NCBI GenBank assembly: GCA_020345785.1
Contig: CP070771.1
Location: forward strand, 5,509,650-5,535,367
DNA length: 25,718 bases
DNA from: Desulfobacterales bacterium
Lineage (GTDB): Bacteria; Desulfobacterota; Desulfobacteria; Desulfobacterales; JAFDCJ01
Direction: 5' to 3'
The translations under genes were made by a program, and so were the position numbers. Numbering within the stretch: the first letter of the stretch is position 1; each line of letters opens with the position of its first letter. Below are positions 1-8,633 of this stretch, in pieces. The notes under the pieces were generated by a model. It searched no databases. It was not told the DNA's origin and saw nothing but the letters and a program-made list of their open reading frames with translations.

Positions 1-1737
1 ATGTTTTTTAAATAATCCCCATGTCCATAGATCCGGCCTTTCGTAAGTCTTAATTATTCCAGAGCCGGCGAAGTCTACCCTGCCGCCATTGTGCAGCACC
101 TTTCCCCGAACATTTAAGACGGTGTTATCTGAAGGACCATCAATGGCGTCGATAACAGCCTGCCGGTCAAATTTTACGCTGACAACATTCAATCTGTGCT
201 GAATTTTGCACCAAAGTCGGGCCAAAAATCCACGTTTGTATTCCTGATAAGCTGGTATCGGGGCGGAAGTCCCTGTGGCAAGGCTGACGGTACCGAGATC
301 AATTTGTTCGGCATCCAATCCATCCGGCAGCTTGATTATGGCCACAATCCATTTGTCCCTGCTTTTCAGATTCAGCTTGCGCGGTGAAAATCTGACCGTG
401 GCCGGAACCGCTGTTACCTTCACCTCGGCCTGAACACTGTCTGAAGCCCCTTTATCATCCTTAACAAGTAAAGTAACAGTATAGTTACCGGCGTCATAAT
501 AGATATGTGTGGGCTTAACACCGTGGACTTCAGGTCCGACGTCTTTCTCGCCCATCAAGGTTGTAGTTCCGGATGAGGTCGCCTCATCGCCGAAGTTCCA
601 TTCATAGCTGACAACATTTCCGTCATCATCATAGGAATAAGAACCGTCAAACACAATTTCTTCACCGGCCATGACTTCCAGGTATGCAGGTTCGATAACG
701 GCAACCGGCTCGCGGTTCGATCCAAAGGGAGGACCGGCCACTGCGTTGCGGGCCGCACTGGTTCCGCCCAGATAAATATCGTCAAAGGTGAAGGTACCAT
801 CACCATTGCCTAATAATACAGCAACTCCTGTGGGTTCCGATCCGAAATCGGCAGCGATCAGATCCTGATTGCCGTCGCCGTTAAAGTCATAGTTATCGAG
901 GGCTGACCGATTCAATTCAAATTCGAAACCGCTCAAAAATTCAAACGTCATGCCATCGCCGGCCCCCTTGTAAATGTACAAATAGTCATAGTATGCGGCC
1001 GCAATATCCGCATGGCCGTCACCGTCAAAATCAGCCGCTGCGACGCCGTACACCGCGCCGCCGTCATAAGTGTCGAAAACATACGTTTCAAACGTACCGT
1101 CACCTTTGCCTAAATTGACAAAAAACTTTTCCGAAGAGCAGGGAGCGACGACGAAATCAGCATGTCCGTCGTTGTTGAAATCGGCTGCATCAATCCCGAT
1201 AGACGAGTTGGGTGCGCTGGATGGCACCAAGTAAGATCTAAAGCCCAACGCACCGTCGCCTAGATAAAGCATCGTGGCCGAGCTGTACATCAAGGCCATT
1301 ACAACATCAGCATTGCCGTCCTCATCAAAATCGGCTACCGCAAGGTCGCCTGAGAAAGTTCCCCCTGGCCCCCATGAAGCCGCGTATACAGGCTTTTGAA
1401 ACTGATAGTCGGTACCGATGTTTTCAGAGATGTAAATGTTCCCCGTTTTAAAGCCCATTGCCATAATGTAATCCAGGTCACCGTCATTATCGAAATCACC
1501 GAGTCCGTTACCGTAGCTGTATTTATATGGCAGCGTAATATCACTGTTGCTGGTCAGCTGCAGGATGTGCTGCGACGAAAATGTCCCATCACCATTGCTG
1601 ACCATATAATTTGCGTCTCCATTGAGGCTTGCCGCAACCAAAAACAGTTCATCTTCGGCCGGGGCCGAAACCGGCAGTGAAACGGCAAAAACCACACAGA
1701 GGATGAAACTCAATATGCCGCAAGATTTTGGTCTCAT
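1..1737 (-). CDS. secreted FG-GAP (VCBS-like) repeat protein with PKD domain, partial
   Basis: The reading frame is open for 579 codons from the ATG at 1737 to the window edge, so the C-terminus is missing. An AAGGAGGG ribosome-binding site lies at 1743-1750. Residues 1-29 form a signal peptide ending near the Ala-Pro-Ala-Glu stretch. Five FG-GAP-type repeats follow, each with a calcium-binding-like DxDxDGxxD core: DFDNDGDLD at about 81-89, DFDEDGNAD at 136-144, DFNNDGHAD at 186-194, then DFDGDGHAD and DFNGDGNQD. The next part (about 330-430) is a PKD domain, seen from VIEPAYLEV, the EWNFGD motif and the YDAGNYTVTLLVKD strand. The rest is a beta-rich tail. Such proteins are extracellular or surface-attached and often bind carbohydrate or protein; the actual ligand cannot be told. 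It is divergently placed from the DUF2059 gene. Confidence 0.9.
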   Translation of the reverse strand, partial: MRPKSCGILSFILCVVFAVSLPVSAPAEDELFLVAASLNGDANYMVSNGDGTFSSQHILQLTSNSDITLPYKYSYGNGLGDFDNDGDLDYIMAMGFKTGNIYISENIGTDYQFQKPVYAASWGPGGTFSGDLAVADFDEDGNADVVMALMYSSATMLYLGDGALGFRSYLVPSSAPNSSIGIDAADFNNDGHADFVVAPCSSEKFFVNLGKGDGTFETYVFDTYDGGAVYGVAAADFDGDGHADIAAAYYDYLYIYKGAGDGMTFEFLSGFEFELNRSALDNYDFNGDGNQDLIAADFGSEPTGVAVLLGNGDGTFTFDDIYLGGTSAARNAVAGPPFGSNREPVAVIEPAYLEVMAGEEIVFDGSYSYDDDGNVVSYEWNFGDEATSSGTTTLMGEKDVGPEVHGVKPTHIYYDAGNYTVTLLVKDDKGASDSVQAEVKVTAVPATVRFSPRKLNLKSRDKWIVAIIKLPDGLDAEQIDLGTVSLATGTSAPIPAYQEYKRGFLARLWCKIQHRLNVVSVKFDRQAVIDAIDGPSDNTVLNVRGKVLHNGGRVDFAGSGIIKTYERPDLWTWGLFKKH

Positions 1738-2192
1738 TTTTTCCCTCCTTTGTCGATATAACCTCCATCCCCGCTTGCTTTCTCTCCCCCTGTATCCTCG
1801 GAAAGCATCAGCGGAAATTATTCCACCGCGAATCTATTCGGCACCCCCCCATTTTTAGTGAACCGTCCTGCTATTACGTCATTGCGAATACATCGAGCTA
1901 TCTTTTAGTCGGCCGACAAAACAAGCCCATATAACCAGTCTACAATATCCATGCCAATGTATAGATCCAAAGATCTTTGCTTACTTTTATTAATAATTCA
2001 AAAATCTTGTGCCGGGATTACCACAATTTGGCAGCTTCACCAAAGCATGGATTTTGCCATTTTTTGTCAGACTTATTTACATTTTGCGGTCGAAACAGCA
2101 GAGTCACGGCGTCGGGCGGTAAGTATTGTAGTTGACTTCAAAAATGAGGGTGTGCTAAAAAATTGAACATCAAATTAACGGACGAATTGCTT
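1738..2192. other. divergent intergenic region
   Basis: This 455-base stretch lies between two genes transcribed away from each other and must hold both promoters. It is AT-rich in its right half and contains short palindromes such as AAAGATCTTT near 1969-1978. No convincing coding region is seen; the short open frames in it lack ribosome-binding sites and family resemblance. Confidence 0.5.
2132..2161 (+). promoter_or_regulatory. possible sigma70-type promoter of the DUF2059 gene
   Basis: TTGACT at 2132-2137 is followed after 18 bases by TAAAAA at 2156-2161. Transcription would then start near 2168, which is downstream of the TTG codon at 2163 and so favours the ATG at 2193 as the true start. 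The -10 match is weak. Confidence 0.3.
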
Positions 2193-2666
2193 ATGAAAAA
2201 ATTAATTGCTCTAGGTACCATCATCATCGGGTTGTTTTCCTGGCAGGCACACAGCGCGGAAAAAGACAGGCTGGAATTGGCGTTTAAGCTTGTGGAAAAA
2301 ACCAATATGTCAAAAATGTTTGTGGATCTTGCCGAATCGTCTATGGAAGCATATTTTGAGCGTTTCGAGACGCCCGGCGCTAAAGATCCGGCGCTAGCCA
2401 ATCCGTTGAAAAAGATATTCAAAGATGAAGTGAATTTAGGGCATGAAGAGCTGGCGTGGATGCTGGCGGAGATTTACGCAGCCCATTTTACTGAAAATGA
2501 GCTGGGAGAAATTTTGACGTTTTTCGACTCGCCTGCCGGCCGTGCTTGGCTGGACAAAAAGCTCATCATTCAAACCGAAGGTGAGCAGGTCGGTCTGGAA
2601 TGGGGTCAGCTGCTGACACGGCGGGTATTGAAAAAATTTGAAACTCAATATGGAGAAAAGTTCTAA
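2193..2666 (+). CDS. exported DUF2059-family protein
   Basis: The 157-residue product begins with a clear signal peptide: MKK, a hydrophobic core IALGTIIIGLF and a likely cleavage after HSA at about residue 22. The mature part is alpha-helical and matches the DUF2059 pattern, with FTENELGEILTFFDSPAGRA as the recognisable signature near the C-terminus. The function of DUF2059 is unknown; members are periplasmic or secreted. A TTG at 2163 in the same frame would add ten residues before the signal peptide and has GAGGG upstream, but it would spoil the normal n-region, so the ATG at 2193 is preferred although its own ribosome-binding site is weak. The next gene starts three bases after the stop, so the two are probably cotranscribed. 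Confidence 0.85.
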   Translation: MKKLIALGTIIIGLFSWQAHSAEKDRLELAFKLVEKTNMSKMFVDLAESSMEAYFERFETPGAKDPALANPLKKIFKDEVNLGHEELAWMLAEIYAAHFTENELGEILTFFDSPAGRAWLDKKLIIQTEGEQVGLEWGQLLTRRVLKKFETQYGEKF

Positions 2667-2669
2667 ATC

Positions 2670-3029
2670 ATGACGGCTAATGAAAGTACTCAGTATTCAC
2701 CCTTTAACGAGGCCTGTCAATATATTTTATATGAAAATCCTGCAGCCATCGGGGTTGCTTACAAGGTATTGAATTGCGGCTGCGCTCTGATTTGCGGTAC
2801 TTCGGCTGGAGGCGATCCGGTTGGCAAGCTGCACCATATTTCCGGGCAAGCGGTAAAAAAGGGAAAAAGGCCGCCCATATGTCTGAAATGCCGCAAAGAT
2901 AATGGATTAGACCGGGTGGTGTGGGAGGGTATATACTGGCCCGGCGCACAGAGCGAATGGCCGGATAAAGACCTCAGAATTTCAATCGGCCGGAAAGTCT
3001 TCGGCCCCGGTTACATGGAGCCCGAGTAA
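2670..3029 (+). CDS. small cysteine-containing conserved hypothetical protein
   Basis: The 119-residue protein starts three bases after the DUF2059 stop, with GGAG at 2652-2655 as ribosome-binding site inside the previous gene, which suggests translational coupling. It has no signal peptide or membrane segment. Cysteines at 36, 38 and 42 (CGCALIC) and a CLKC pair at 71-74 could bind a metal such as zinc, with the HH pair at 55-56 as further candidates. The C-terminal half is rich in Trp, Gly and Pro (WEGIYWPGAQSEWP). I do not recognise a named family. The pairing with an exported protein gives no firm hint of its role, since this product appears cytoplasmic. Confidence 0.7.
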   Translation: MTANESTQYSPFNEACQYILYENPAAIGVAYKVLNCGCALICGTSAGGDPVGKLHHISGQAVKKGKRPPICLKCRKDNGLDRVVWEGIYWPGAQSEWPDKDLRISIGRKVFGPGYMEPE

Positions 3030-3165
3030 CAAGGTAGACAAGGTTGCCCGGCCCGATTTCAAACAGAAATCTTAAGCAAACGCCTTTCCACTTTCAAAGA
3101 ACCATGTCAGGGTTTAGGCGCCTTTTCGTGCACCTTTGTCAGGGTAGCGTAATTAGGATGACGCA

Positions 3166-3603
3166 CTATAATCTGGCCCCTGATAAAATGTGAAACAGAA
3201 GATAATACAATCCGGCGGAAACCAGCAGAAAACCTGCCGTTAAACCGACAAACATACTGCGGTTCACATGACGTCCTCTTTGCTGCTCTTTTTCTTCAAG
3301 ATAGTCTAGAGCGCTGTCGACAACAACTTGGCGGTATGTGTAAAGGGTTGGCTTTCGACAATGCGGACACAGCTCAAGGTATTGGGCCAGATTTTTTGTG
3401 TCATAGTGATATCGGCTTATATATCTGTCCGGCGTCTCAATGGTTTCATCGACCTTCTTTTTGCGCCGGTCATCTAAAAAAACCAGCGTATCGTCTTTCT
3501 TATCAATCGAGTTATTACTGGCGGCTTTATTATCCTCCACTGCTGCGACCGGATATTCTCCACCAGCTTTTTTGTCTGTTTTGCAAGTCAATTCTCCTTT
3601 CAT
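3166..3603 (-). CDS. hypothetical tail-anchored membrane protein with CPHC motif
   Basis: The 145-residue protein has a very good AGGAGGGG ribosome-binding site just before the ATG at 3603. Residues 1-75 are hydrophilic and charged (DDRRKKKVDE). A CPHC motif at 79-82 followed by RKPTLYTYRQ looks like a half zinc-ribbon or knuckle. Residues 117-140 form one strong membrane helix (SMFVGLTAGFLLVSAGLYYL) with only five residues after it, so it is a C-tail anchor with the bulk in the cytoplasm. No family is recognised. It is convergent with the Cys-rich gene at 2670 and stands alone. Confidence 0.75.
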   Translation of the reverse strand: MKGELTCKTDKKAGGEYPVAAVEDNKAASNNSIDKKDDTLVFLDDRRKKKVDETIETPDRYISRYHYDTKNLAQYLELCPHCRKPTLYTYRQVVVDSALDYLEEKEQQRGRHVNRSMFVGLTAGFLLVSAGLYYLLFHILSGARL

Positions 3604-4007
3604 TGCCCCTCCTTAAGTGAACCCCAGCAAAAGAAATCACTGAATGATTGTGTTTATGTTTCGGCGGGAAAAAAAATTTATCCCTTTCTTAAGCAGCAAT
3701 CGTGCCAGATTAGACGTGTAGATAAAATTTAATGTAATTCAAGCAGCTTAAGCTTAAGAGAGACTTTCAGAATAACTGAATGGATCCGTGTTTTAAGTAA
3801 GAAATTGGGAAATAGATTTCATATTTGGAAACATTTTACCTAGCAGGGCAAATTAAGGGGGGCGCCAGAGGATTTGATAAGAATGGCATACCGGAGCGGC
3901 GGCGGTGACTGTCATGCCTCGCATAAATGAATGCTTACAAGCAAGCTTTCAGGATCAAAATGGCGGACCGGGGAAAGCCGCAATTCAAATTGAACATCAA
4001 TGACCGG
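3604..4007. other. intergenic region without a recognised feature
   Basis: About 400 bases between two minus-strand genes. The part next to 3603 must carry the promoter of the tail-anchored protein gene. A CTTAAGCTTAAG double palindrome occurs near 3750. No gene, tRNA or strong terminator is seen. Confidence 0.4.
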
Positions 4008-4493
4008 TTATTCGCGGATCATGCCAACCGCTTCTTTGGGGCCGATGAATTTCTGCAGGTGCTTGATATGAAGATTTTCTTCATCAATTATTTTTTGTAA
4101 ATGTTCCAGGGCAGCGGGATCTTCGACAAATGGTTCAAGCACCTTGTAGAATATCAACGAATCTTTTTCAAATTCAATGAATACAGCAATCAGTTCATCA
4201 GTGTCGCCAATGGAAGAAAAATCAACCTCTTTAAGAGAGAAATTCTGTTCTCCCAGCAGATCATCGAAGAGTTCGCGGCTCATCTCCTCCATGAAGGGAT
4301 TCCCCCGCTTTTCTTCCAGGTTAAGTTTCAATTCCGCAAAGAAACTGGCATGCTTGACTTCTTCATCGGCCATCCATTCCAGCAAAGAAACAAGCTCCGG
4401 TTTATCCACCTTTGCAATGGCGCTGCGATAAACCGATTCACCGTTTTTCTCCAGCTTGATCGCCATATCCAGAAGTTCGTTAGCTGTAAACAA
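4008..4493 (-). CDS. rubrerythrin/ferritin-like diiron protein
   Basis: The 161-residue all-helical protein has the paired carboxylate/histidine motifs of a ferritin-like four-helix bundle: E15/E19 in LEKNGESVYR, EExxH at 44-48 (DEEVKHASFF), E107/E109 in FIEFEKDSLIFY, and EExxH at 138-142 (DEENLHIKHL). These would bind a diiron centre. It lacks the rubredoxin-like CxxC tail of classical rubrerythrin. Relatives act in peroxide reduction or iron handling in anaerobes; which applies here is not visible. The start is TTG at 4493: an in-frame stop lies at 4500-4502, and AAAGGAG sits just upstream of the TTG at normal spacing. It is divergent from the Nudix gene. Confidence 0.88.
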   Translation of the reverse strand: MFTANELLDMAIKLEKNGESVYRSAIAKVDKPELVSLLEWMADEEVKHASFFAELKLNLEEKRGNPFMEEMSRELFDDLLGEQNFSLKEVDFSSIGDTDELIAVFIEFEKDSLIFYKVLEPFVEDPAALEHLQKIIDEENLHIKHLQKFIGPKEAVGMIRE

Positions 4494-4616
4494 CGTATTT
4501 TACTCCTTTTCTTTTGCAGTTTAGGATACTGAGAAAAGTAATCCAAAAAATATGGCAAAGTCAACCTTTATCAATTTAATTTGACCGACGCTTAGCATAC
4601 TGTTATTTTAAATTGC

Positions 4617-5525
4617 ATGCAAACCGTCAACACCAATAATCCCAAAATCATTCCGGCAGCCACGGTTATCCTTACCCGCCAACAGAACGGAAAACTGCAG
4701 GTGTATTTGCTGAAACGCAGCCCGCACAGCGGATTTATGGCCGGAAATTTTGTCTTTCCCGGGGGCGGCGTAAACAGTCAGGATCGGCACTTCGACCTTT
4801 TCAGCAGCCATTGTGACTTGACGCCCGGTGAAATATCCAGCCGTTTCGGCTCGGATCTCTCAGAGAAACAAGCCCTGGCATATTGTGTTGCCGCCATTCG
4901 CGAAAGCTTTGAGGAAGCTGGAATTTGCCTATTCCATCGGAGCAGTCCGCCGGCAGCTGAACTGGAGCGTGTCTGCCGTTTGCGATTGTCGACCGGCCTT
5001 GAAAAAGACTGGCTCCTAAAGCTTGTCGCAAAGGATGGTTACCGCCTGGCACTATCAGCACTTTCACGATGGTCTCACTGGATAACTCCCGAATTGATGA
5101 CGCGCCGTTTTGACACCCGATTTTTTCTGGCCGAAGCGCCGTGCGGTCAATTTTGCCGGCCGGATGAAAGAGAAACGGTGCAGGGGCTGTGGCTTAGCCC
5201 CCGGGAAGCTCTGGCGGGCAATGCCGCAGGCAACATCCCGTTGAGTCCACCGACCCTGGTTACATTACATGAACTATTGAAATTTGGGGGCTTGAATAAT
5301 CTGCGAATTGAAAGCCGCGGCCGCCCATGGGGTCAGACACGCTTGCCCCGTCTGGTGCTCCTACCAAAAAGCGCAGTCATTGTCCAACCATGGGACCCGA
5401 TGTACCATCAAAAAGAAATTAGCATTGATCCTGCAATTTTGCCAGCATCGGTCCTACCCGTCGGGGAAACCTTCTCCAGGATCTGGTGTGACGACGGCAT
5501 CTGGAAACCAATTAGATGTAATTAA
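4617..5525 (+). CDS. Nudix hydrolase, NUDT19-like (possible CoA or nucleotide diphosphatase)
   Basis: The 302-residue protein has an N-terminal Nudix fold: strands PAATVILTR and VYLLKRSP, then GNFVFPGGG at 43-51 and the catalytic REsfEEAG box at 95-102. About 40 residues separate the glycine motif from the REXXEEXG box, more than in the canonical 23-residue Nudix box; this insertion and the larger size resemble the eukaryotic NUDT19 (RP2p) group and its bacterial relatives, whose best-known activity is cleavage of coenzyme A derivatives. Substrate is inferred only from that resemblance. The C-terminal 80 residues (RLPRLVLLPKSAVIVQPWDP) form an extra domain. No clear ribosome-binding site precedes the ATG, so the start is less sure than the fold. 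Confidence 0.85.
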   Translation: MQTVNTNNPKIIPAATVILTRQQNGKLQVYLLKRSPHSGFMAGNFVFPGGGVNSQDRHFDLFSSHCDLTPGEISSRFGSDLSEKQALAYCVAAIRESFEEAGICLFHRSSPPAAELERVCRLRLSTGLEKDWLLKLVAKDGYRLALSALSRWSHWITPELMTRRFDTRFFLAEAPCGQFCRPDERETVQGLWLSPREALAGNAAGNIPLSPPTLVTLHELLKFGGLNNLRIESRGRPWGQTRLPRLVLLPKSAVIVQPWDPMYHQKEISIDPAILPASVLPVGETFSRIWCDDGIWKPIRCN

Positions 5526-5708
5526 TCCGCCGTCATTGGATTGACGGAAACATCCCCAAATCCGATCGGTCGTATGATGGAGTTTTCCTCTATCTAATTA
5601 AATTTAAAGAAAAATATTTAATTTATAGTGTTGGCATTCACTTTGCAGAGCATATTCACACGGCTGAACCTTAAACCTAAAATTTGACAGAAAAAGAAGG
5701 ATTCAAAG

Positions 5709-5804
5709 TTGATAAAAATTATATATATGGCCCTGCTTTTTTCGACATTGATTCTTTCCTTGTACGCTATGTGGCTGGCGGTAAAAGAATTAATGACGGA
5801 GTAA
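5709..5804 (+). CDS. possible 31-residue single-pass membrane peptide
   Basis: A TTG at 5709 is preceded by AAGAAGGA at 5694-5701 with a seven-base spacer. The frame encodes 31 residues, almost all of which form one hydrophobic helix (MALLFSTLILSLYAMWLAV) followed by the charged tail KELMTE. An internal ATG at 5727 is a weaker alternative start of 25 residues. Its size and layout match known small membrane proteins, but there is no homology that I recognise, and the palindromic repeat starts 26 bases after its stop. This could be chance. Confidence 0.35.
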   Translation: MIKIIYMALLFSTLILSLYAMWLAVKELMTE

Positions 5805-5830
5805 CACCTTGACAGCATGCCTGCTGTTAT

Positions 5831-5956
5831 CTCCATTCATAAGCCACCGGCATCGTTTAGGTTTGAACCTACGAAACATGCTCCCGCTGCAACGGTAAAA
5901 CCTTTTCAATACTCATCCCGCTAGGTCGCGGTGGCAGTGGCATATGAATGAAGTTA
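5831..5956 (+). repeat. palindromic dispersed repeat, copy A
   Basis: The first of three copies of an approximately 120-bp element. It starts with CTCCATTCATAAGCCACC and ends with an imperfect inverted copy of the same 17 bases (two mismatches). Inner conserved blocks are GGCATCGTTTAGGTTTGAAC, CGGTAAAACC and CATCCCGCTAGGTCGCGG; the last can fold as CCGC/GCGG. It resembles a MITE or REP-like hairpin element with no coding capacity. Confidence 0.85.
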
Positions 5957-6274
5957 CCAGATAAAATAATAAACGTTTAACTGCCGGATAGCATTATTCC
6001 GTCCCGTCCACAGGCTTTTTGCCATTCCTATTTTCCAACCGGCCCGGACATTTCCCTACGGCAATTAAATCGAAGTCTGCCTGACGTGCGCCTGATTCCG
6101 GCACCAGATTCTCAACGGAATTGATTTTATTTAAATTACGGCTTGAAAACCATTAATATTTTTGTAAAAATGGTTTAATAAATTTAATTTCATCGTTGTT
6201 AAATCCGGCTCAGCTGTTGGCAAGACGGCCCAATTTACAAAGCGGTCCAAATACATGAGATTGGAGCTTATGTA

Positions 6275-7831
6275 ATGTTTAAAGAAAGCAAGATCAGCCA
6301 GCGATTGCGTAAACTGGAAAATCACCTAAAACAGGAAAATCCGATCCTCTCTGAGGTCGTTCAGAACTTTCGTGAACTGGACGGCATCAGTCGTCGACTC
6401 GGTTATTTCAACCGTGAAGAATCCCATGCAACCCGCACGCCCTGGTGGCCGCTTATTTCGATCCTGGGAATTTATTCAGCGGGAAAATCAAGCTTTATCA
6501 ATGATTATCTGCAATATAACCTGCAGGCGGTCGGTATTCAGGCGGTCGATGACAAGTTTAGCGTCATTTGTTATACCAGGGATAAAAAAGAGCGGGTTCT
6601 GCCGGGTTTGGCGTTGGATGCCGATCCCCGCTTTCCGCTGTACAAGATTAGCCAGGCAATTGAAGAAGTCGCGAAAGGCCAGGGAGAGCACATCGATGCC
6701 TATCTGCAGCTGAAGACCTGTCCCAGCGAAAAGCTGCGCGGCAAAATCCTTATTGATTCTCCAGGCTTTGATGCCGATGATCAACGCACCTCCACTTTGC
6801 GGATCACGGATCATATCATTGATCTGTCGGATCTGGTTCTGGTTTTTTTCGATGCCCGGCATCCGGAGACAGGATCCATGCGCGATACGTTGGAGCATCT
6901 GGTCAAGTCAACGGTAAGTAGAAGGGATTCCAACAAGTTTTTGTACATTCTCAATCAGATTGACGTGGCCGCTAATGAGGATAATCTGGAAGAAGTATTT
7001 GCCGCCTGGCAGCGGGCTTTGGCCCAATACGGCTTAACCGCCGGTTCATCCTACGCTATTTACAATGAAGATGCTGCAATTCCCTTTGATAACGAAGAGG
7101 TCCGGGCTCGCTTCGAAAGCAAACGTGAATCCGACTTCACTGCCATCAACAGCCGCATCGAACAGGTAGGCGTGGAACGCGCCTATCGTATAGTGGGTAT
7201 GCTGGAGCAAACCGCTCAGATGTTGAAAAACGATGTGGTCAGCCGTCTGCAACGATTCAAGGAAGCATGGCGCCGCAATGTTCTGTGGCTGGAGGGTGTG
7301 ATTTTGGCTGTCATACTGGTGGCCTTTTTCACGCTGACTATTTGGGGCGGTTACTGGGAAGGGATCAGCCTGTCGCTTCCTTTCTGGGATCTGGTAACGC
7401 TGAACGACTATACCTTTTTTAGTACGATTGGCGTCATTTTGGCGGTCGCCGCATACACGCACTTTAGCATACGGAGTTGGGCGGCAAAAAAGGTCGGCGC
7501 CAAACTACTGGCTGAAGTAAAGGATCCTGATCTGCATTCGAACTACCAGCGAGCCTTTCGTAAGACCAGCAGATGGTGGCGCAGTCTGTTCTGGCCCAAT
7601 CCGGCGGGCTGGGGACGACGTACCGCCGACAGACTGGAAAAGGTCTTAGACGACAGCAACGCTTATATTCAGAAATTGAACGATGAGTACACCAACCCCT
7701 CGGGAGATGACAACGTCGAAACAACCAGTAGTCGGCTGCAGTTTGAAGGATCACAGAGATCGGACGTCACGCAGGTCGAATCCGTCACACCGGTGCAGAA
7801 TATGACTGATCCCGTCACCTCGGAGAATTGA
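6275..7831 (+). CDS. dynamin/EHD-like membrane-associated GTPase
   Basis: The 518-residue protein has an ordered set of GTPase motifs: P-loop GIYSAGKSS at 65-73 (G1), DSPG at 161-164 (G3) and NQID at 227-230 (G4). The P-loop with Tyr-Ser-Ala and the DSPGF form, together with an N-terminal helical lead (1-58), fit the dynamin superfamily near the EHD and bacterial dynamin-like branches. Residues 337-360 and 380-400 are two membrane helices that place the C-terminal 110 residues on the same side as the G domain. The final 50 residues are polar and probably disordered. GGAG at 6263-6266 supports the ATG. The next gene begins on the base after this stop, so it heads a tightly packed operon with an acyltransferase. 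Dynamin-like proteins bend, fuse or tether membranes; that role here is inferred. Confidence 0.88.
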   Translation: MFKESKISQRLRKLENHLKQENPILSEVVQNFRELDGISRRLGYFNREESHATRTPWWPLISILGIYSAGKSSFINDYLQYNLQAVGIQAVDDKFSVICYTRDKKERVLPGLALDADPRFPLYKISQAIEEVAKGQGEHIDAYLQLKTCPSEKLRGKILIDSPGFDADDQRTSTLRITDHIIDLSDLVLVFFDARHPETGSMRDTLEHLVKSTVSRRDSNKFLYILNQIDVAANEDNLEEVFAAWQRALAQYGLTAGSSYAIYNEDAAIPFDNEEVRARFESKRESDFTAINSRIEQVGVERAYRIVGMLEQTAQMLKNDVVSRLQRFKEAWRRNVLWLEGVILAVILVAFFTLTIWGGYWEGISLSLPFWDLVTLNDYTFFSTIGVILAVAAYTHFSIRSWAAKKVGAKLLAEVKDPDLHSNYQRAFRKTSRWWRSLFWPNPAGWGRRTADRLEKVLDDSNAYIQKLNDEYTNPSGDDNVETTSSRLQFEGSQRSDVTQVESVTPVQNMTDPVTSEN

Positions 7832-8323
7832 TTGGCAAAAAAAATCAAAGAAATTGTCATACCAAAGGAGGAGGCCGTTTTCTGGCTTGATAAAAACGGC
7901 TGCTGGCACAATGAAAACGGTCAGTTTGAGCACAAAAAAATCATCCATTACTTCCACTCCTGCATCAAAAAGGACCCGTATGGTTATTACCTTTATCAGG
8001 CAGGTGAAAATTATGCCGAGAAAGTATATTTCCCGTATGAAGATCAAGCCCTGTTTGTTTTCGACGTGATCCAGCAAAACCAAGTGATTTTGGTTTTAAA
8101 CACCGGCCGGAAAATAAAGCTGAAACCGCGAAAACTTTTTATAAAAAATGACTGCTTATACATGCAGCTGGACGGCGAAATCATAAAATTTGCCGAACAG
8201 GGCCTGTTCAAGATAGCACAGCTTATGGAGGAAATAGACAACCGGCTGTATATCCGAGTCAAAAATAGACGATACCAGATACCCACCAGGGATGAATCAG
8301 CAGATAAAGAAGATTCCGTCTAA
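7832..8323 (+). CDS. hypothetical protein, DUF1285-like
   Basis: The 163-residue cytoplasmic protein starts with TTG directly after the TGA of the GTPase gene; GGAG at 7822-7825 inside that gene is its ribosome-binding site, so translation is probably coupled. The N-terminal line FWLDKNGCWHNENGQFEHKK followed by a YYLYQAGENYAEKVYFPYED strand pattern resembles DUF1285, a small beta-rich family of unknown function in proteobacteria. The C-terminal half repeats similar beta hairpins (IKFAEQGLFKIAQL, RLYIRVKNRRYQIP). No catalytic residues stand out. Its place between a GTPase and an acyltransferase suggests a helper role in the same membrane process, but this is inference only. Confidence 0.75.
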   Translation: MAKKIKEIVIPKEEAVFWLDKNGCWHNENGQFEHKKIIHYFHSCIKKDPYGYYLYQAGENYAEKVYFPYEDQALFVFDVIQQNQVILVLNTGRKIKLKPRKLFIKNDCLYMQLDGEIIKFAEQGLFKIAQLMEEIDNRLYIRVKNRRYQIPTRDESADKEDSV

Positions 8324-8357
8324 AAATGGCGGATGAAGAAAAAACAAATTCCGACTA

Positions 8358-8630
8358 ATGAAATACTACGTTTACTTTGATGCCTACGGTCATGCCAGAA
8401 AGATCATTAACGCGCAGGAGCTGGCCCAAAAATTTGGCAATGATCCCGCTAAATTTTTAGGGGCCATGTGTCAAGGGCGACCGGAGACGCCGGACGGCCA
8501 TACAACCGGTCATGTAGGAACCTTAAGCTTTGATTCAAAAGAGGAATTGCAGGACTACCTGGAGGGTCTCGGCGACGAAATTACAGGATTTTACGGGTGC
8601 CGGTCCGAAAGCCGGCCATATAATTTTTAA
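8358..8630 (+). CDS. conserved hypothetical protein, 90 residues
   Basis: A small soluble protein beginning MKYYVYFDAYGHARKII, with a helix around ELAQKFGNDPAKFLGAMC and a second helix SKEELQDYLEGLGDEI. There is a central loop rich in Gly, His and Thr (DGHTTGHVG). No membrane segment or signal peptide is present and I do not recognise a family. It lies 34 bases after the DUF1285-like gene and three bases before the acyltransferase ATG, so it belongs to the operon. The ribosome-binding site is weak (purine-rich GAAGAAAAAA is too far upstream), which agrees with expression by coupling. Confidence 0.7.
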   Translation: MKYYVYFDAYGHARKIINAQELAQKFGNDPAKFLGAMCQGRPETPDGHTTGHVGTLSFDSKEELQDYLEGLGDEITGFYGCRSESRPYNF

Positions 8631-8633
8631 GCC

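Larger units (their letters stand above)
5526..6274. other. long intergenic region with repeat copy A and a possible small gene
   Basis: About 750 bases with no large gene. It contains the possible 31-residue peptide gene at 5709-5804 and the palindromic repeat at 5831-5956. The stretch 5960-6250 is AT-rich and carries an 8-bp inverted repeat (AAACCATT at 6147-6154 with AATGGTTT at 6169-6176). The promoter of the GTPase operon should be in this right part, but no strong consensus is visible. Confidence 0.5.

Noticed and set aside
6147..6176. AT-rich inverted repeat upstream of the GTPase operon as terminator or operator
   Set aside because: Only eight A/T-rich pairs with a 14-base loop, which is likely by chance in such an AT-rich stretch.
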